Shown here: positions 9,985-19,949 of the stretch, piece by piece
Position numbering within the stretch: position 1 is the first letter of the stretch
Layout: every line of letters begins with the position of its first letter
Source: Muricea muricata
Taxonomy: Eukaryota > Cnidaria > Anthozoa > Malacalcyonacea > Plexauridae
DNA: 64,000 bases
Direction: 5' to 3'
Assembly: GCA_963855995.1 (NCBI GenBank)
Contig: OY979718.1
Coordinates: 27,509,782 to 27,573,781 of the forward strand
Made by a program: the position numbers and the translations under genes
Notes under the pieces: generated by a model
Databases searched by the model: none
The model's input: only the letters and a program-made list of their open reading frames with translations
What the model was told of the DNA's origin: nothing

Positions 9985-10315
9985 TTATACATTATAATAT
10001 AGCATTTGTAAATTCTGAACGCTGATTGGCTAAGAGCCGTGTTGATATAACTCTATGTCAACACGGAAAATTTCCCGCCACTCTTCTGTTGAAGTTCTTT
10101 GTGCTATATTATAGAGGGGGTGTGAAACATTTTTTCCGTATTGATATACAGTTATATCAACACTCGTGAAAATTGGAAAAACTCGAAATTGTATGAAAAC
10201 ACTCCGCCCTGCGGGCGTCGTGTTTCCACACAATTTCTCGTTTTTCCAATTTCCACTCGTGTTGATATAACTGTATATCAACACGGAAAATGTTTTATAT
10301 TTCTTAAATGTAAAG
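9985..10315. repeat. Fold-back MITE with nested GTGTTGATATAAC repeats
   Basis: Starts with TATAGCATTTGTAAATTCTG. Holds short palindromes GTGTTGATATAACTCTATGT and GTTGATATAACTGTATATCA. A larger hairpin at about 10130-10290 has arms containing TCGTGAAAATTGGAAAAA and TTTTTCCAATTTCCACTCGT around a GC-rich centre CGCCCTGCGGGCG. A shorter copy is at 48838-49080 and a diverged one at 55612-55900. Confidence 0.75.
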
Positions 10316-10713
10316 AGTGTATTATTTAACAGTGTAAAGACATTATGAAAATTAAAATAATTTTATTTATTATATAGTTGACAGTAAGATACTGAAAATA
10401 CACCGTAAGATATTTTCCATATCTTCAATAGTGAAGATATCGATCACGTGATCATTTCCCGCCAATAATTTTGTATTTTCAAAATGGCAATGTTTGTAAG
10501 AGCAGCGAACTAATTTTCACCTTTGTTTAAAGAAAAAAACTACATGTTTGTGCCGAAAAAATGGAAATAATACGAGAAAACACTAAAATGATGAACAGGT
10601 ATTGTTTTAGTTTAAATAATATTGAAATAAAGCCATGGTTTTAGCATTATTGATCGAAAATTAATATTACTGACTTGGGTCTTAAATTGTTTACAACTAT
10701 ATAATAAACAGAA

Positions 10714-10852
10714 CATTACACGGCGGTTTGAAGATATGAATTTTATCTTCTCGTGGTAAAAACAATATTTTACTCACTCGCTGCACTCGTTCGTAAAATA
10801 TTGTTTTAACCACTTGACGATAAAATTCATATCTTCGCACCGTCGTGTAATA
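10714..10852. repeat. Hairpin MITE, about 140 bp
   Basis: Left arm ATTACACGGCGGTTTGAAGA and right arm TCTTCGCACCGTCGTGTAAT are complementary with a few mismatches. Inner arms GATATGAATTTTATC and GATAAAATTCATATC, then CAATATTTTAC and GTAAAATATTG, pair too. The centre is CACTCGCTGCACTCGTTCG. Confidence 0.75.
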
Positions 10853-10974
10853 TCCTCTATTTATCTCACAATTTAGAAGCTACTTTTTCAAAACTGCTCA
10901 TGCTGCAGCCAAACAATAGGAACAGTGGTGTGTTGCAACCAAATTGGTATACACGTAACACGTGCAAAGTTTAA

Positions 10975-11062
10975 AAAGGTTTTGCATGCTTGTTATTTAC
11001 ATAGATACTCAGAGATACAATTTATTATTCGCGAGTAGATGACGTCAAGGACACATAATGAC
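10975..11062. repeat. Repeat block shared with 50652-50741
   Basis: GCATGCTTGTTATTTACATA and TTCGCGAGTAGATGACGTCA occur in both places in the same order. In the 50-kb copy this block follows directly on the repeat that here ends at 9624. Confidence 0.75.
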
Positions 11063-11387
11063 TTCAGCCACAGTATCCCTGAGAATGAACAGAAGGATAT
11101 ATCTCGGTGTCCAGGCTGCTTAGCATCGCTAGTTTCGCTGGGGAAATTGTTTGAACAAAAAGGTTGATGAAACAATATGATAGTCTTAAAATATTTGACA
11201 TTTCTCATTTTTGTGTGTGGACATAGATTGTGTATAGTTTCGTACATGTTACCATTTTTCCAGTATTGATTTATATCATATGGAACCACATGTTACCACT
11301 ACTTTCCATAAAATTACATATAGCTCTTTTAGTAAAATAGATATTAACATGTGGTAACATGTTCAAAATATATAGAAATATACAGAG

Positions 11388-11434
11388 GGAAATGGTAACA
11401 TGAGGGTAACATGATGGTAACATGATGTAACATG
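11388..11434. repeat. Short tandem repeat GGTAACATGAT
   Basis: About four imperfect 10-11 bp units (GGTAACATGA, GGGTAACATGAT, GGTAACATGAT, GTAACATG). Nearby 11278-11370 has scattered related words such as ACATGTTACCAC and ACATGTGGTAACATG. Confidence 0.7.
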
Positions 11435-11598
11435 TAGATTTATGCATATTATAGCCATTTTATGACTATACCATGTTTAGTGTTCAAAAACATTAAAACG
11501 GTATATTTTATTCTGCTCGATACAAGATTTTGCAATATTTTGCTAGTAATACTTAAAGTTAAAAGAAACATGTCATGAAAATTTGTTGATAAAATTAT

Positions 11599-12866
11599 TT
11601 AATACTTTAATCTTTCTCCTCGACTTTTGATCATCATTGCGACACGTTTGTCCATTGATTTAATTATATTGTCAATAATGTCTTTGGAAAAGCTCAGCAT
11701 CGTCCTTTTAACCCTGTCTACCACCTTTGAATCTGCAATTGATAAAAATCCCACCTTGTCGGATATTGACAAATTTAATTATCTTAATTCACTTCTTGAG
11801 AATACAGCGGCTGATACAATATCCGGACTAACGTTAACATCTGGGAACCATAACGAAGCAATTGTCATACTTAAGAAAAGATTCGGGAATAAGCAATTGG
11901 CAATTATAATATTTGAATCCTTCTCCAGTTGTTTTGAAACCAAGTGGAACAAGTTTTCAATTGGATTCAAATCCGGACTTCGGGGTGGAATGGAAAACAT
12001 AAAAGCTCCCACCTGTTTCAAATCTCGTCTTGTTACTGCGTTGTTTTGACATGGGTCACCATCTTGTAAAAAACGCTTGGCGCTCGAATTTGCACTCTTT
12101 TCAAATATGCGAGGGAAATGAAGACGTACATACTCGGCAAAGGTCTTTCCAGTCAAACGCTCGAAATATTGATCACAGGATATCACACCTTCGCCATAGG
12201 CAATTGAAACAAAGAAGTGGGCTGTCTTTCCCTCTACGCTGGTCTTTTTCCCTTTACTTGTGCAATTTAGAGAAAGACCTTCTCCACGTTTTCTCCAAGC
12301 CACATTGATTTTGTGACCCGTGCCTGATCAAATGGATTTGTTTTATGCACAAATGAGGTTCTATCAAAGTAGAAACTAATGCCATCATTCCAGAAGTTGT
12401 CTGGTAGCAGCCTTTTTATTTTACAGTCAAAGCGATATCTGCGTGTTGAGTCCCTCCTTGTCACAAGTCCTTTTTTGTGAGATTGTAAATATAAATAGCC
12501 GTGCCTTCTAAGAGCTCTGCGTATGGTCGAGAGTGATACGTCAGGACTGATGTCAGCTGCTGTTCGTAGTGTCGATGCTCCAAATGAGCCCATCCTTTCT
12601 CTATATATGCGTAACTGTCTGACAAGGCTCCGCTCGTCGCGATCAGTTAATGTTCGTGGACGTTCCTTGTTCAGCCTACATTTGTCGAACGGTTGGGTTG
12701 TATCAAACGGCAATTTCGCGTGACGATAAATTGTCGCTTTACTGTAATTCGGAAATGCTTTAAGAAACTCACTTCCCGGTACACCCTTCTCCTGATACAA
12801 AAATCTCATGTAAATAGATGTTTCTATCGAAACTTGCTTTTTTGACTTCATTTTCCTTGCATTCAT
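11599..12866 (-). pseudogene. Tc1/mariner (DD34E) transposase, broken
   Basis: The DNA-binding half is in 12866-12267: helix-turn-helix GSEFLKAFPNYSKATIYRHA and a second domain with ADISPDVSLSTIRRALRRHG. The catalytic half shows ISFYFDRTSFVHKTNP (first Asp), FLQDGDPCQNN (second Asp) and PRSPDLNPIENLF (Glu), with 34 residues between the last two acidic residues. A one-base frameshift near 12270-12300 separates the halves. The C-terminus (IIDNIIKSMDKRVAMMI, stop at 11599) is cut off from the catalytic domain by a 186-bp insert of BEL gag sequence. Terminal inverted repeats were not identified. Inactive. Confidence 0.85.
11726..11919 (+). repeat. BEL gag fragment embedded in the Tc1 transposase
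   Basis: Encodes FESAIDKNPTLSDIDKFNYL, nearly the same as the BEL gag at 16936-17050. It also includes the next part (SGLTLTSGNHNEAIVILKKR), which is lost from the BEL copy at 16.9 kb. The segment is bounded by TTTGAATC at 11726-11733 and 11912-11919. The left TTTGAATC is also native to BEL gag, so the flanking identity may be microhomology and not a target duplication. Confidence 0.85.
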
Positions 12867-13020
12867 GAACTATGTACAAACGTTTCTTTGTTTGTAAAAA
12901 AGTGTGACATGGGTATGCCATAATTGCTCCATCTAAGTGGGTGCTGATAGATTGATTATAAGTTTTAATAATATAATAGCAAAGTCTGTTGTTAAATTTG
13001 AAATTCTATGACGTGCCCAC

Positions 13021-13247
13021 TGTTCGATATGTAGCCTAGTTTTGTTCCTTTATAGAGATGTGTTCAGACTCAAAAGACTCACTTCATGCGCTGGTTTATC
13101 TAGTACAAATTTATTACAAATTCTTTCAATTTTTCAACTAAATTCTTCCTCGTGTTTGTTTTCTATACGCATGCGCCATACTTCTGCTTAACATCAAACA
13201 CTTTCACAATTTCCACTATGCTAAATAAACTTCCGTCTTTTCTTACA
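13021..13247 (-). repeat. BEL 1 LTR (3-prime on the element strand)
   Basis: Aligns with 18608-18844 over almost its whole length (shared AGACTCAAAAGACTCACTTC and TTCTATACGCATG), with small indels. A C-rich run CACCCCCG directly inside it is the antisense of a polypurine tract. Confidence 0.85.
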
Positions 13248-13382
13248 CACCCCCGTTGACCAATTAATTCGTTAGTCAACAAATCCAACTGAAACAGTTT
13301 ATCTAGTTCAATAATGTCAAGAAATAAATTGTACATGATTAAAACGAACCAAATTTCAATCATATAAATGTCAACTTACGTT

Positions 13383-13460
13383 GGATCAAGGAACTTGATT
13401 TATAAAGTTTGTAGAATATTTACATATTCTACAAAGTTTATAAATCAAGTTCCTTGATCC
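13383..13460. repeat. Near-perfect 36-bp hairpin at the BEL deletion scar
   Basis: Arms 13383-13418 and 13425-13460 are complementary at 35 of 36 positions, around the 6-base loop TTTACA. The arm begins GGATCAAGGAACTTGATTTA. The BEL pol frame runs up to the right arm, and the integrase that should follow is gone. Confidence 0.9.
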
Positions 13461-13463
13461 ATT

Positions 13464-15914
13464 TCTTTCTTCGGTTATCCGCTTTCTTCAGAATTAGCTT
13501 GACCTAGCCAATCTGGACCACTGTGCCATAATATACTGTCCGCTAGCTCTGAAGGATTTATTCCTCTTGAAGGTATGTCAGCTGGGTTATCTCTGCCTGG
13601 ACAATGTCGCCAAGAATTTGGGCTTACAAGATTTCGGATTTCCATTACTCGGTTCTGTACGAGCTATTTCCACTCCCGATTTTCATTCTTGATCCAGAAC
13701 AACGCTACCTTCAAGTCAGTCCAGCAAACGGAATCTTGCAATTGTAATTCCTGACATAGGGCCTCCTCCACGTCTTTCAGTAATCTTGCAAGGATGAGAC
13801 AGGATAACAGCTTCACTCGAGGAATAGTCTGTTTGTCAATGGGGGCAACTCTTGTCTTGGTTACTAAAAATCTTACGTATGTACTGCTGGCAGTTCTAGT
13901 TACCAAATAGGTCACCTCAGCATATGCCATCTTTGACGCATCACAGAAATCATGGATGATGGAAGAAATTACTCTCCCGCTTATATTATAGAAATAGCAA
14001 CGGGGAAGGAGAATGCGTTTCATCTTCAGTAGTTCTGCTACTAGTTTCTACCAACTTTACTTTCACATAGCTCTTGGGACATTTGTTTAAATTGGACAGT
14101 TATTGGCGACATATATCCTAATGGGTCATAAAATTTAGCGGAGAGTCGAACAATGTTTTGCTTGGTGGGTTCACAGTTTTTGGCCAATTCAGCTATACCA
14201 CTTAAGTAAAAAACAAGTTGATCTTCAACGAAGTTCCAATTTACACCAAGAACTCGTTGCTCACTTTCAGATATTGTGGGTTCAGTACCGAGAGTGATCT
14301 TCGAATAGTTCTCGTCTTCATTGACAGTGTCAGGAACTTGTTCAGAGTTGTGACTTGTACTGATATCCTTTGCTGGCTTGCTGGATAACGTGGCTTCGTT
14401 GCTTTCAATCTTCTTCATCAGCTCTGGCGAATTAGTGACAAACTTTTGTAAATTGAAACCGCCTTCGGCCAATCGGATCTTTGCCTTCTTATACAACATG
14501 TAAACAGAGTCATCATCATTTCCATGAGAGTTCAAGTCATCGACGTAAATAGCTCATAAAAACGCATCCACTAATGTGGGGTCTTCACAACGGTACCGTT
14601 CGATGTAGTGTCGTATGGTGGCATTGAGCAAAACTGGACTGGACGACACCCCAAACACGACCCAGGTGAATCTGAGAATGATAACCATCGGATGTCCACT
14701 TCATACGTCGTCGACCCATAAGAACCTCAGAACGTTTCGGTCTACTTTTGCAATAGATACCATACGAAACGCCTTTTCGATATCTCCAGCTAATGCAATT
14801 CTATTGCTCCGAAATCGTAGAATGATATCCATGATGCTCTGTGTCATGGCCGGACCAGTGTACAAGCAATAATTTAGGGACGCACCACTTGATTTTTGCT
14901 GACGCATCATACATTATTCTCAGTTTCGTGGTTTGTTTGTCTCGCCTTATCACCGCAAGATGGGGCATGTAGTGGACCTTTCCATTTCACCAACATCTTT
15001 CTCATCAACAAATTTCTATAATTCCTCGATTCAGCTTATCCTTGATGATAGCATCGTATTCTTTCAGTACTTCTGGGTCCCTTTGTAATCGTTGTAGTAG
15101 GCTCATCAGTCGTTGGCGACTCATCGCAAAATTATCGGGTGGGATTTGGTGCTGTTCCTTCCATGGAAGGTTTACCTCGTAGCGCCCATCCTTAAATGTG
15201 ACAGTGCTTTTGAAATTTTCATGTACTGACCTTTCTTGCTTCAGTATGCCGAGTGACTCGAAGTCCCAAAATGCTCTCAGATCCCTTTCAATTTCTTGGC
15301 TGGGTTTGGGTAGGTGATGTTTCACATCTTAGGACAAGTGTAGTGGCTAAGTTCGTAGAGAGTTTGGGGATTTGAATTCGCTCATCTTCGACTGGACCAG
15401 AAAAAACCCATCCTAATCTTGTATTGACTGCCGTTGGACCGTTTTCTTCCTTTCTAACCTCTCTTGTCACGAGATCGCAATACTGGTCGCATCCAATGAG
15501 AACATCAACTTCAGAGTTATCTATCCCTGTTGAACAATCAGCCAAATTCAGGCCTCGCAAATGATCATAACCTTGTCGAGCTTGAGCAGTAAACTGATGT
15601 TGTAGCGGCTCACATATCATTGGTACTACATAGGCAGACAGACTTATCTCAGCTTGGTCATGTTGAGATTTCAATACAAACTTCACAGAATCACAGGTTT
15701 GAATTCTCTTTTCTTCTAAACCAAATGTTTTGATCACCGTTGTTTCTGTTTTCTCTGCAGGTAAATTCAGCTGATTTCTTACTCGATTAGTTATATAAGA
15801 GCGCTGCCTACCGCTGTCCAGGATGACTCTCACCTTCGCACTGTTCACTGTTGCATTACCTTGTGTAATGGTTGCTTGGGCCGTCTGCAGAAGAACAGGT
15901 GTCTTGGAGCTCAC
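13464..15914 (-). pseudogene. BEL 1 pol: protease, RT, RNase H remnant
   Basis: Protease (15914-15288) has the BEL form of the aspartic site, VRVILDSGRQRSYI. RT starts near 15325 (FWDFESLGI, then LNRGIIEI). The region at 14910-14701 has RSNRIALAGDIEKAFRMVSI. The active site YVDDLNSHG lies near 14550, just after an in-frame stop. RNase H-like IIHDFCDASKMAYAEVTYLV is in 14023-13664, followed in degenerate frame by the [17 protein letters not shown] motif near 13600. Frames are broken at several places. Integrase is absent. Confidence 0.85.
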
Positions 15915-15950
15915 GAAAAGATTTGTTCTTTGGTTCGTTGTTTGGGTAGA

Positions 15951-16637
15951 TTATTTTCCAATCCAGTTTTCTGCTGCGCTTTGTGATCCTTGGTCTTCTT
16001 GTGCCCCTTTCTGACCGTTGGGAGGGTTTTCAAACTTTCGCTTATTGTTATCTTTTGTGCAGAAACTTATGTGATGCCTACCACGACATTTGAAGCATTG
16101 AATTTTAGAGTTGCGATCTCGACACAAGTGATTTTTCTTAAGGCATAAGAAACACCAACCACCTTTCCGTAAAATATCCTTTCGGGCTGTGGCATTGGAA
16201 ACAGTTTGACAACTATTAGAGGTATGTGGACCTAGGCAATATGTACAAGTAACTGCAGAGCCCCCCGTCTGTAAAACTGCGCCAGATGGTAGTTGTCTTC
16301 CCTGTAACTTGGGTTGCTGGTTACGATGCAGGTTATTACCACCATTGCTACGGTTGCAGGTTGCTCTTTCTCTTGCTTCTACTTCGGCTTCAAGCAATTC
16401 CCGTAATCGGTCAAGATCCCAATTATCATTCTTTATGCCACGACTCATCAATATACGCAAGTCTTGTGGGAGCTTGTTCATAAGCATAGAACATAAGAGG
16501 TTACCATATGATTGTAATAGTATAGCAAGGGACTTGAGGGCCCAAATGTGCGACTCGACTGTGTCATACAATGATCTAAGCACCTTCAAGTTGTGAACTG
16601 AGGTAACTGGATTCACGTTGAGAAGGATATCCATATG
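15951..16637 (-). pseudogene. BEL 1 gag C-terminal part with zinc knuckles
   Basis: Contains the BEL gag segment LKVLRSLYDTVESHIWALKS, then CTYCLGPHTSNSC, CFLCLKKNHLCRDR and CFKCRGRHHISFC, three Cys/His knuckles of the BEL type. The frame is open over 227 aa and leads to the protease about 40 bases on. Its upstream continuation is interrupted by the insertion at 16640-16930. Confidence 0.85.
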
Positions 16638-16639
16638 CT

Positions 16640-16930
16640 TGTTAATATAACATTAGAGTTGACGTTCGCGGGCATAAATATGTTTTTGGCCCGATTCAGG
16701 ATCATTATAGCTCGAGCGTAGCGAGGGTTACAATGAGCTCTGAGGACGGCCAAAAACATGTTTGTGCCCAAGAACATGAACTCTATTGTTATTATAATAA
16801 ATTTAAAGGCCTTTTAACGTTTAACTTCAACTCTGTTTTTCAAAAAAATAACTACACTTGAATGGCTTCCGACTATTTATACATTGGCTATTACGTCAGC
16901 GCACATTGCTTCGTTATAGTTCCCAGATGT
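16640..16930. mobile_element. Hairpin MITE-like insertion replacing part of BEL gag
   Basis: The palindrome 16647-16799 has arms CATTAGAGTTGACGTTCG and AAGAACATGAACTCTATTG and, further in, ATATGTTTTTGGCC and GGCCAAAAACATG. The centre is GCTCGAGCGTAGCGAG. BEL gag stops at GAAGCAAT on one side and resumes at AAGCATATGG on the other. About 50 bases of gag that should lie between are missing (they survive in the fragment at 11726-11919), so this is an insertion plus deletion. Confidence 0.7.
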
Positions 16931-17408
16931 TAACGTTAGTCCGGATATTGTATCAGCCACTGTACAGTATTCTCAAAGAGTGAATTAAGATAATTAAATT
17001 TGTCAATATCCGACAAGGTGGGATTCTTATCAATTGCAGATTCAAAGGTGTCCCAGAATGTAGACCAGGTTGTTATATCCCCTTGAAATTTCTTCAGGTT
17101 TAACTTTTGCAGCTTAACCGAGGGTTGGTTGGTTTGATGACTTGACTGAGTTGTAATTTCACTCTGGCTAGGGGTACCAGACCCTTGCATTTCCTCAAAA
17201 CCCGCCATGGCCAGTATTGATTCAGTTTGGTTGTTTTGTTGTGTCGGTGGGGTAGAGTTATTTTGTGTTGTCGGTGGGGTAGAGTTATTTCCAACAACGT
17301 TAGCAGATTCGGTCAACTGTGTAATTTCAGTTAAAGTATTTTCAATTTCAAGAATTTTGGATTGCATATTTTCCCTTAGAATATCTGCTTGTTCAATTTC
17401 TAGTTCTA
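16931..17408 (-). pseudogene. BEL 1 gag middle part
   Basis: Encodes a Gln/Asn/Thr-rich linker and then the conserved LKKFQGDITTWSTFWDTFES and IDKNPTLSDIDKFNYLNSL of BEL gag. A small insertion after SLFENT shifts the frame. The part before 17408 is cut by a palindromic TA-flanked element. Confidence 0.85.
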
Positions 17409-18216
17409 CAGGGTGTATCAAAAAAAACGGAGTCCATGTTTTGTGTCTAATTATTTCTAAATTAGTGAAGCTTATAAAACAATTTTGGACTTGTTTTAAA
17501 CCACGTTCTTTTCTCTTTCGAACAAGCCGTAATTCGTATTGTTACTCCGCGTAACGTACGTGCTATGACAAATTTAGTAAAAGCTATCGATTTGAGATGC
17601 ACTCCAATGATGCAAATTCACAATGTCCTTCATGGTCGCCAGTTAAATTTTTAATTTTTTCGCTTATTACATAAATGGTATTTCTGTTAAACTTAATAAA
17701 ACTTGTTATAAAGCTTTACAGAAGATAACGGAGCGTTTACATCAACAAAAACCTTAGATTTATGCCAAAATAATGATCGAAATTAGCGTTTTGTTTATCC
17801 GCGCGTGCACAATGTTGTCGAAATTGCATAATGTTGATATTCATGAAGTCGATACAAGCTTGAACTATCCGTTCGTAGTGCACGTTAACGGTCCGTTATC
17901 TTTTGTAAAGCTTTATAACAAGTTTATTAAGTTTAACAGAAATACCACTTATGTAATAAGCGAAAAAATTAAAAATTTAACTGGCGACCATGAAAGACAT
18001 AGTGAATTTGCATAATTGGAGGGCATCTCAAATCGATAGCTTTTACTAAGTTTGTCATAGCACATACGTTACTGGGAGTAAAAATATACGAATTACGGCT
18101 TGTTCGAAAGAGAAAAGAACGTGGTTTAAAACAAGTCCAAAATTGTTCTATAAGCTTCAGTAATTTAGAAATAATTAGACACAAAACATGGACTCCGTTT
18201 TTTTTTATACACCCTG
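17409..18216. mobile_element. Palindromic Tc1/mariner-type MITE, 808 bp
   Basis: Starts CAGGGTGTATCAAAAAAAAC and ends with the inverted counterpart CACCCTG. The TA dinucleotide flanks both sides (17407-17408 and 18217-18218). The inverted arms run almost the full length: for example AACAAGCCGTAATTCGTAT near 17521 pairs with ATACGAATTACGGCTTGTT near 18090, and GTTAAACTTAATAAACTTG-like words pair near the centre. No transposase is encoded; the plus ORF at 17773-18015 is only an inverted-repeat arm. Confidence 0.88.
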
Positions 18217-18218
18217 TA

Positions 18219-18455
18219 CATCATCATCATCACCTACTAGATCCAAAATAGCATTGTCTTGTTGTTGAAATACAACTAGTTTATCTTCGAGTAAGAAGAC
18301 TTATAGAGTGTAAGCTTCACAACACGAGGTGCTAATTTAGATTTATCATCAACACTTGTCAGGAGGTCATTCGCTACAGATATTGTTCGTTTTGTCGATG
18401 TTCTGTGGTCATTTCGGACTCTTTTCTTCCTCTCGATCTCTTGGGCTTCACTCAT
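18219..18455 (-). pseudogene. BEL 1 gag N-terminus
   Basis: The minus-strand ATG at 18455 opens MSEAQEIERKKRVRNDHRTS, then TISVANDLLTSVDDKSKL, a BEL gag N-terminal region. A stop occurs before the MITE at 18216. It lies about 150 bp inside the 5-prime LTR. Confidence 0.65.
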
Positions 18456-18589
18456 TTTAATAAGAGTATCGATATGAGATTTAATTTCAAAAAAATACTG
18501 ATAAAAACAACTTACAGTCGAGGAATTTCGTCGTGTTTTTTACTTCAATTTCCAACATGTTTTTATATTCGCGTTATAAATCTGCTCTC

Positions 18590-18607
18590 ATCCGGCTCGA
18601 AGGACCA
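18590..18607 (-). promoter_or_regulatory. BEL 1 primer binding site
   Basis: Read on minus, TGGTCCTTCGAGCCGGAT follows the 5-prime LTR directly. TGG at the start pairs with a tRNA CCA end, and the rest looks like the T-arm/acceptor of a tRNA. Confidence 0.75.
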
Positions 18608-18844
18608 TGTTCGATATGTAGATTTGTTCCTTTATAGTGATTTATTCAGACTCAAAAGACTCACTTCTGCGCTGGTTTATATAGTACAAATTTATTACAA
18701 AAACACAACATAAACACATAAATTTCCTCTCGTACAATTTTTCAACAAAATTCTTCCTCGTGTTCGTTTTCTATACGCATGTGCTTAACAACAAACACTT
18801 TCACAACTTCCACTATGCTAACTAAACTTCCGGCTTCTCTTACA
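18608..18844 (-). repeat. BEL 1 LTR (5-prime on the element strand)
   Basis: Counterpart of 13021-13247, with a 10-20 bp insertion near 18705 and a deletion near 18782. Confidence 0.85.
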
Positions 18845-18849
18845 GCCAC

Positions 18850-19454
18850 TGCCATGCTATAATTAGTCCTCTTGTATACAAAATATATTAATATATAGAA
18901 TTACTTGCGTTCACCTTCAATTCCATAACTCTTGATAGTATAAAATTCTTATTAGATGCAAACTCAATAATATTTTAGCAAGATATTGTCCAAATCATGC
19001 TTGTTACATTATGGTAACGTTATAGTGACGTCATTGTCCTGAAAATCTAATTACGTGAATTGTTGTCTCTTGTGCCATATTATGAGGATAGATAGTTAAA
19101 AAAGCTCGTATAGTCAGCATTTCTCGCCACAATTACCATTAGACACACAATTTCCCTTGCAATTGGTATACAGACAATCACGAGCAAAAATATTTGAGAC
19201 TTTTTAATTTTATTCGCTCCCCCTTCCTCCCCCCCTCCAAAATATTGTTGTATCCATACTAGTTCACATGGTTTGCCGAAAAGATGCCCGCAACATTGTC
19301 AAAGGGGGAGTGGGGGGGGGGGAGTAGTTTATATAAAATCGACGTTTACATGAATACATGTGTCAAAATGAAAACTTATGTATAAAACACGTATGTCCCA
19401 TTATTTTTGCTCGTGATTGTAGCAAGCGAGTTACTTTACTACAATATGCCTTAT
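18850..19454. other. No gene seen; AT-rich with a C-run and a G-run
   Basis: Contains a C-rich stretch near 19215-19235 and a long G-run at 19305-19325. No ORF, splice structure or RNA gene is recognisable. Confidence 0.5.
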
Positions 19455-19870
19455 AGGAAGCGCAAGCGTTTACATGCGCGCTAGGGTTACCCTAGCAGTA
19501 GGGTTACCCTATCAAATAGATAGGTTCACGCTAGCAATAGAGCTATCTTTTTGTTTAGATAAGCAATGTAAACGCATCAGGTTAGGTTACTCTATCAAGC
19601 GGGTCAAGTTATTCGCCTTCAGGAAATGTCAAACAAATAAGGATGGTCAATATATTTAAATGAAACGACTAAATGAGCCAGACATAGTATCACACAGCAT
19701 ACCACAAGAACTTCGTACGTTGATGTTATTTTTTAAATGAACGGCTGAGGGACCACGTTAAGATAGGGTGATCCTAGCCCTAGCAGTAGGGTTACCATAT
19801 CTCATGTAAACGCTCGCTTTTTCTGACACGTATGCTAGGGTAACCCTTTTACTAGGGTCATCCTACCTTG
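19455..19870. repeat. Inverted-repeat element rich in GGGTTACCCTA words
   Basis: Left side GCGCTAGGGTTACCCTAGCA and right side ATGCTAGGGTAACCCTTTTA sit in opposite orientation, together with CATGTAAACGC/GCGTTTACATG near each end. GTAGGGTTACC recurs at 19499 and 19786. Likely a MITE; exact ends are not defined. Confidence 0.5.
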
Positions 19871-19949
19871 TCGTTGATAATCCCTAGGTTATTAGCATTT
19901 ATGTAAATTATAATAGTTAGCAGTTTATTTGATTGTCTTGACACTTGTA

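Larger units (their letters stand above)
13021..18844 (-). mobile_element. BEL/Pao LTR retrotransposon 1, integrase missing
   Basis: Direct LTRs at 13021-13247 and 18608-18844 begin TGTTCGATATGTAG and end TTACA. Flanks are CCCAC (13016-13020) and GCCAC (18845-18849), a 5-bp duplication with one difference. On minus, the order is PBS, gag (from 18455), zinc knuckles, protease, RT and RNase H, then an abrupt end near 13463. No integrase is present. Two MITEs split gag (16640-16930 and 17409-18216). Several stops break pol. Non-autonomous and old. Confidence 0.88.

Noticed and set aside
11388-11434. Tandem GGTAACATGAT units as a CRISPR array
   Set aside because: Units are contiguous and imperfect with no spacers; the genome is eukaryotic.
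11627-12049. 140-aa plus-strand ORF as a gene
   Set aside because: It is a BEL gag fragment running into antisense Tc1 transposase.
17773-18184. ORFs on both strands as short proteins
   Set aside because: They are in the arms of the 808-bp palindromic element and mirror each other.
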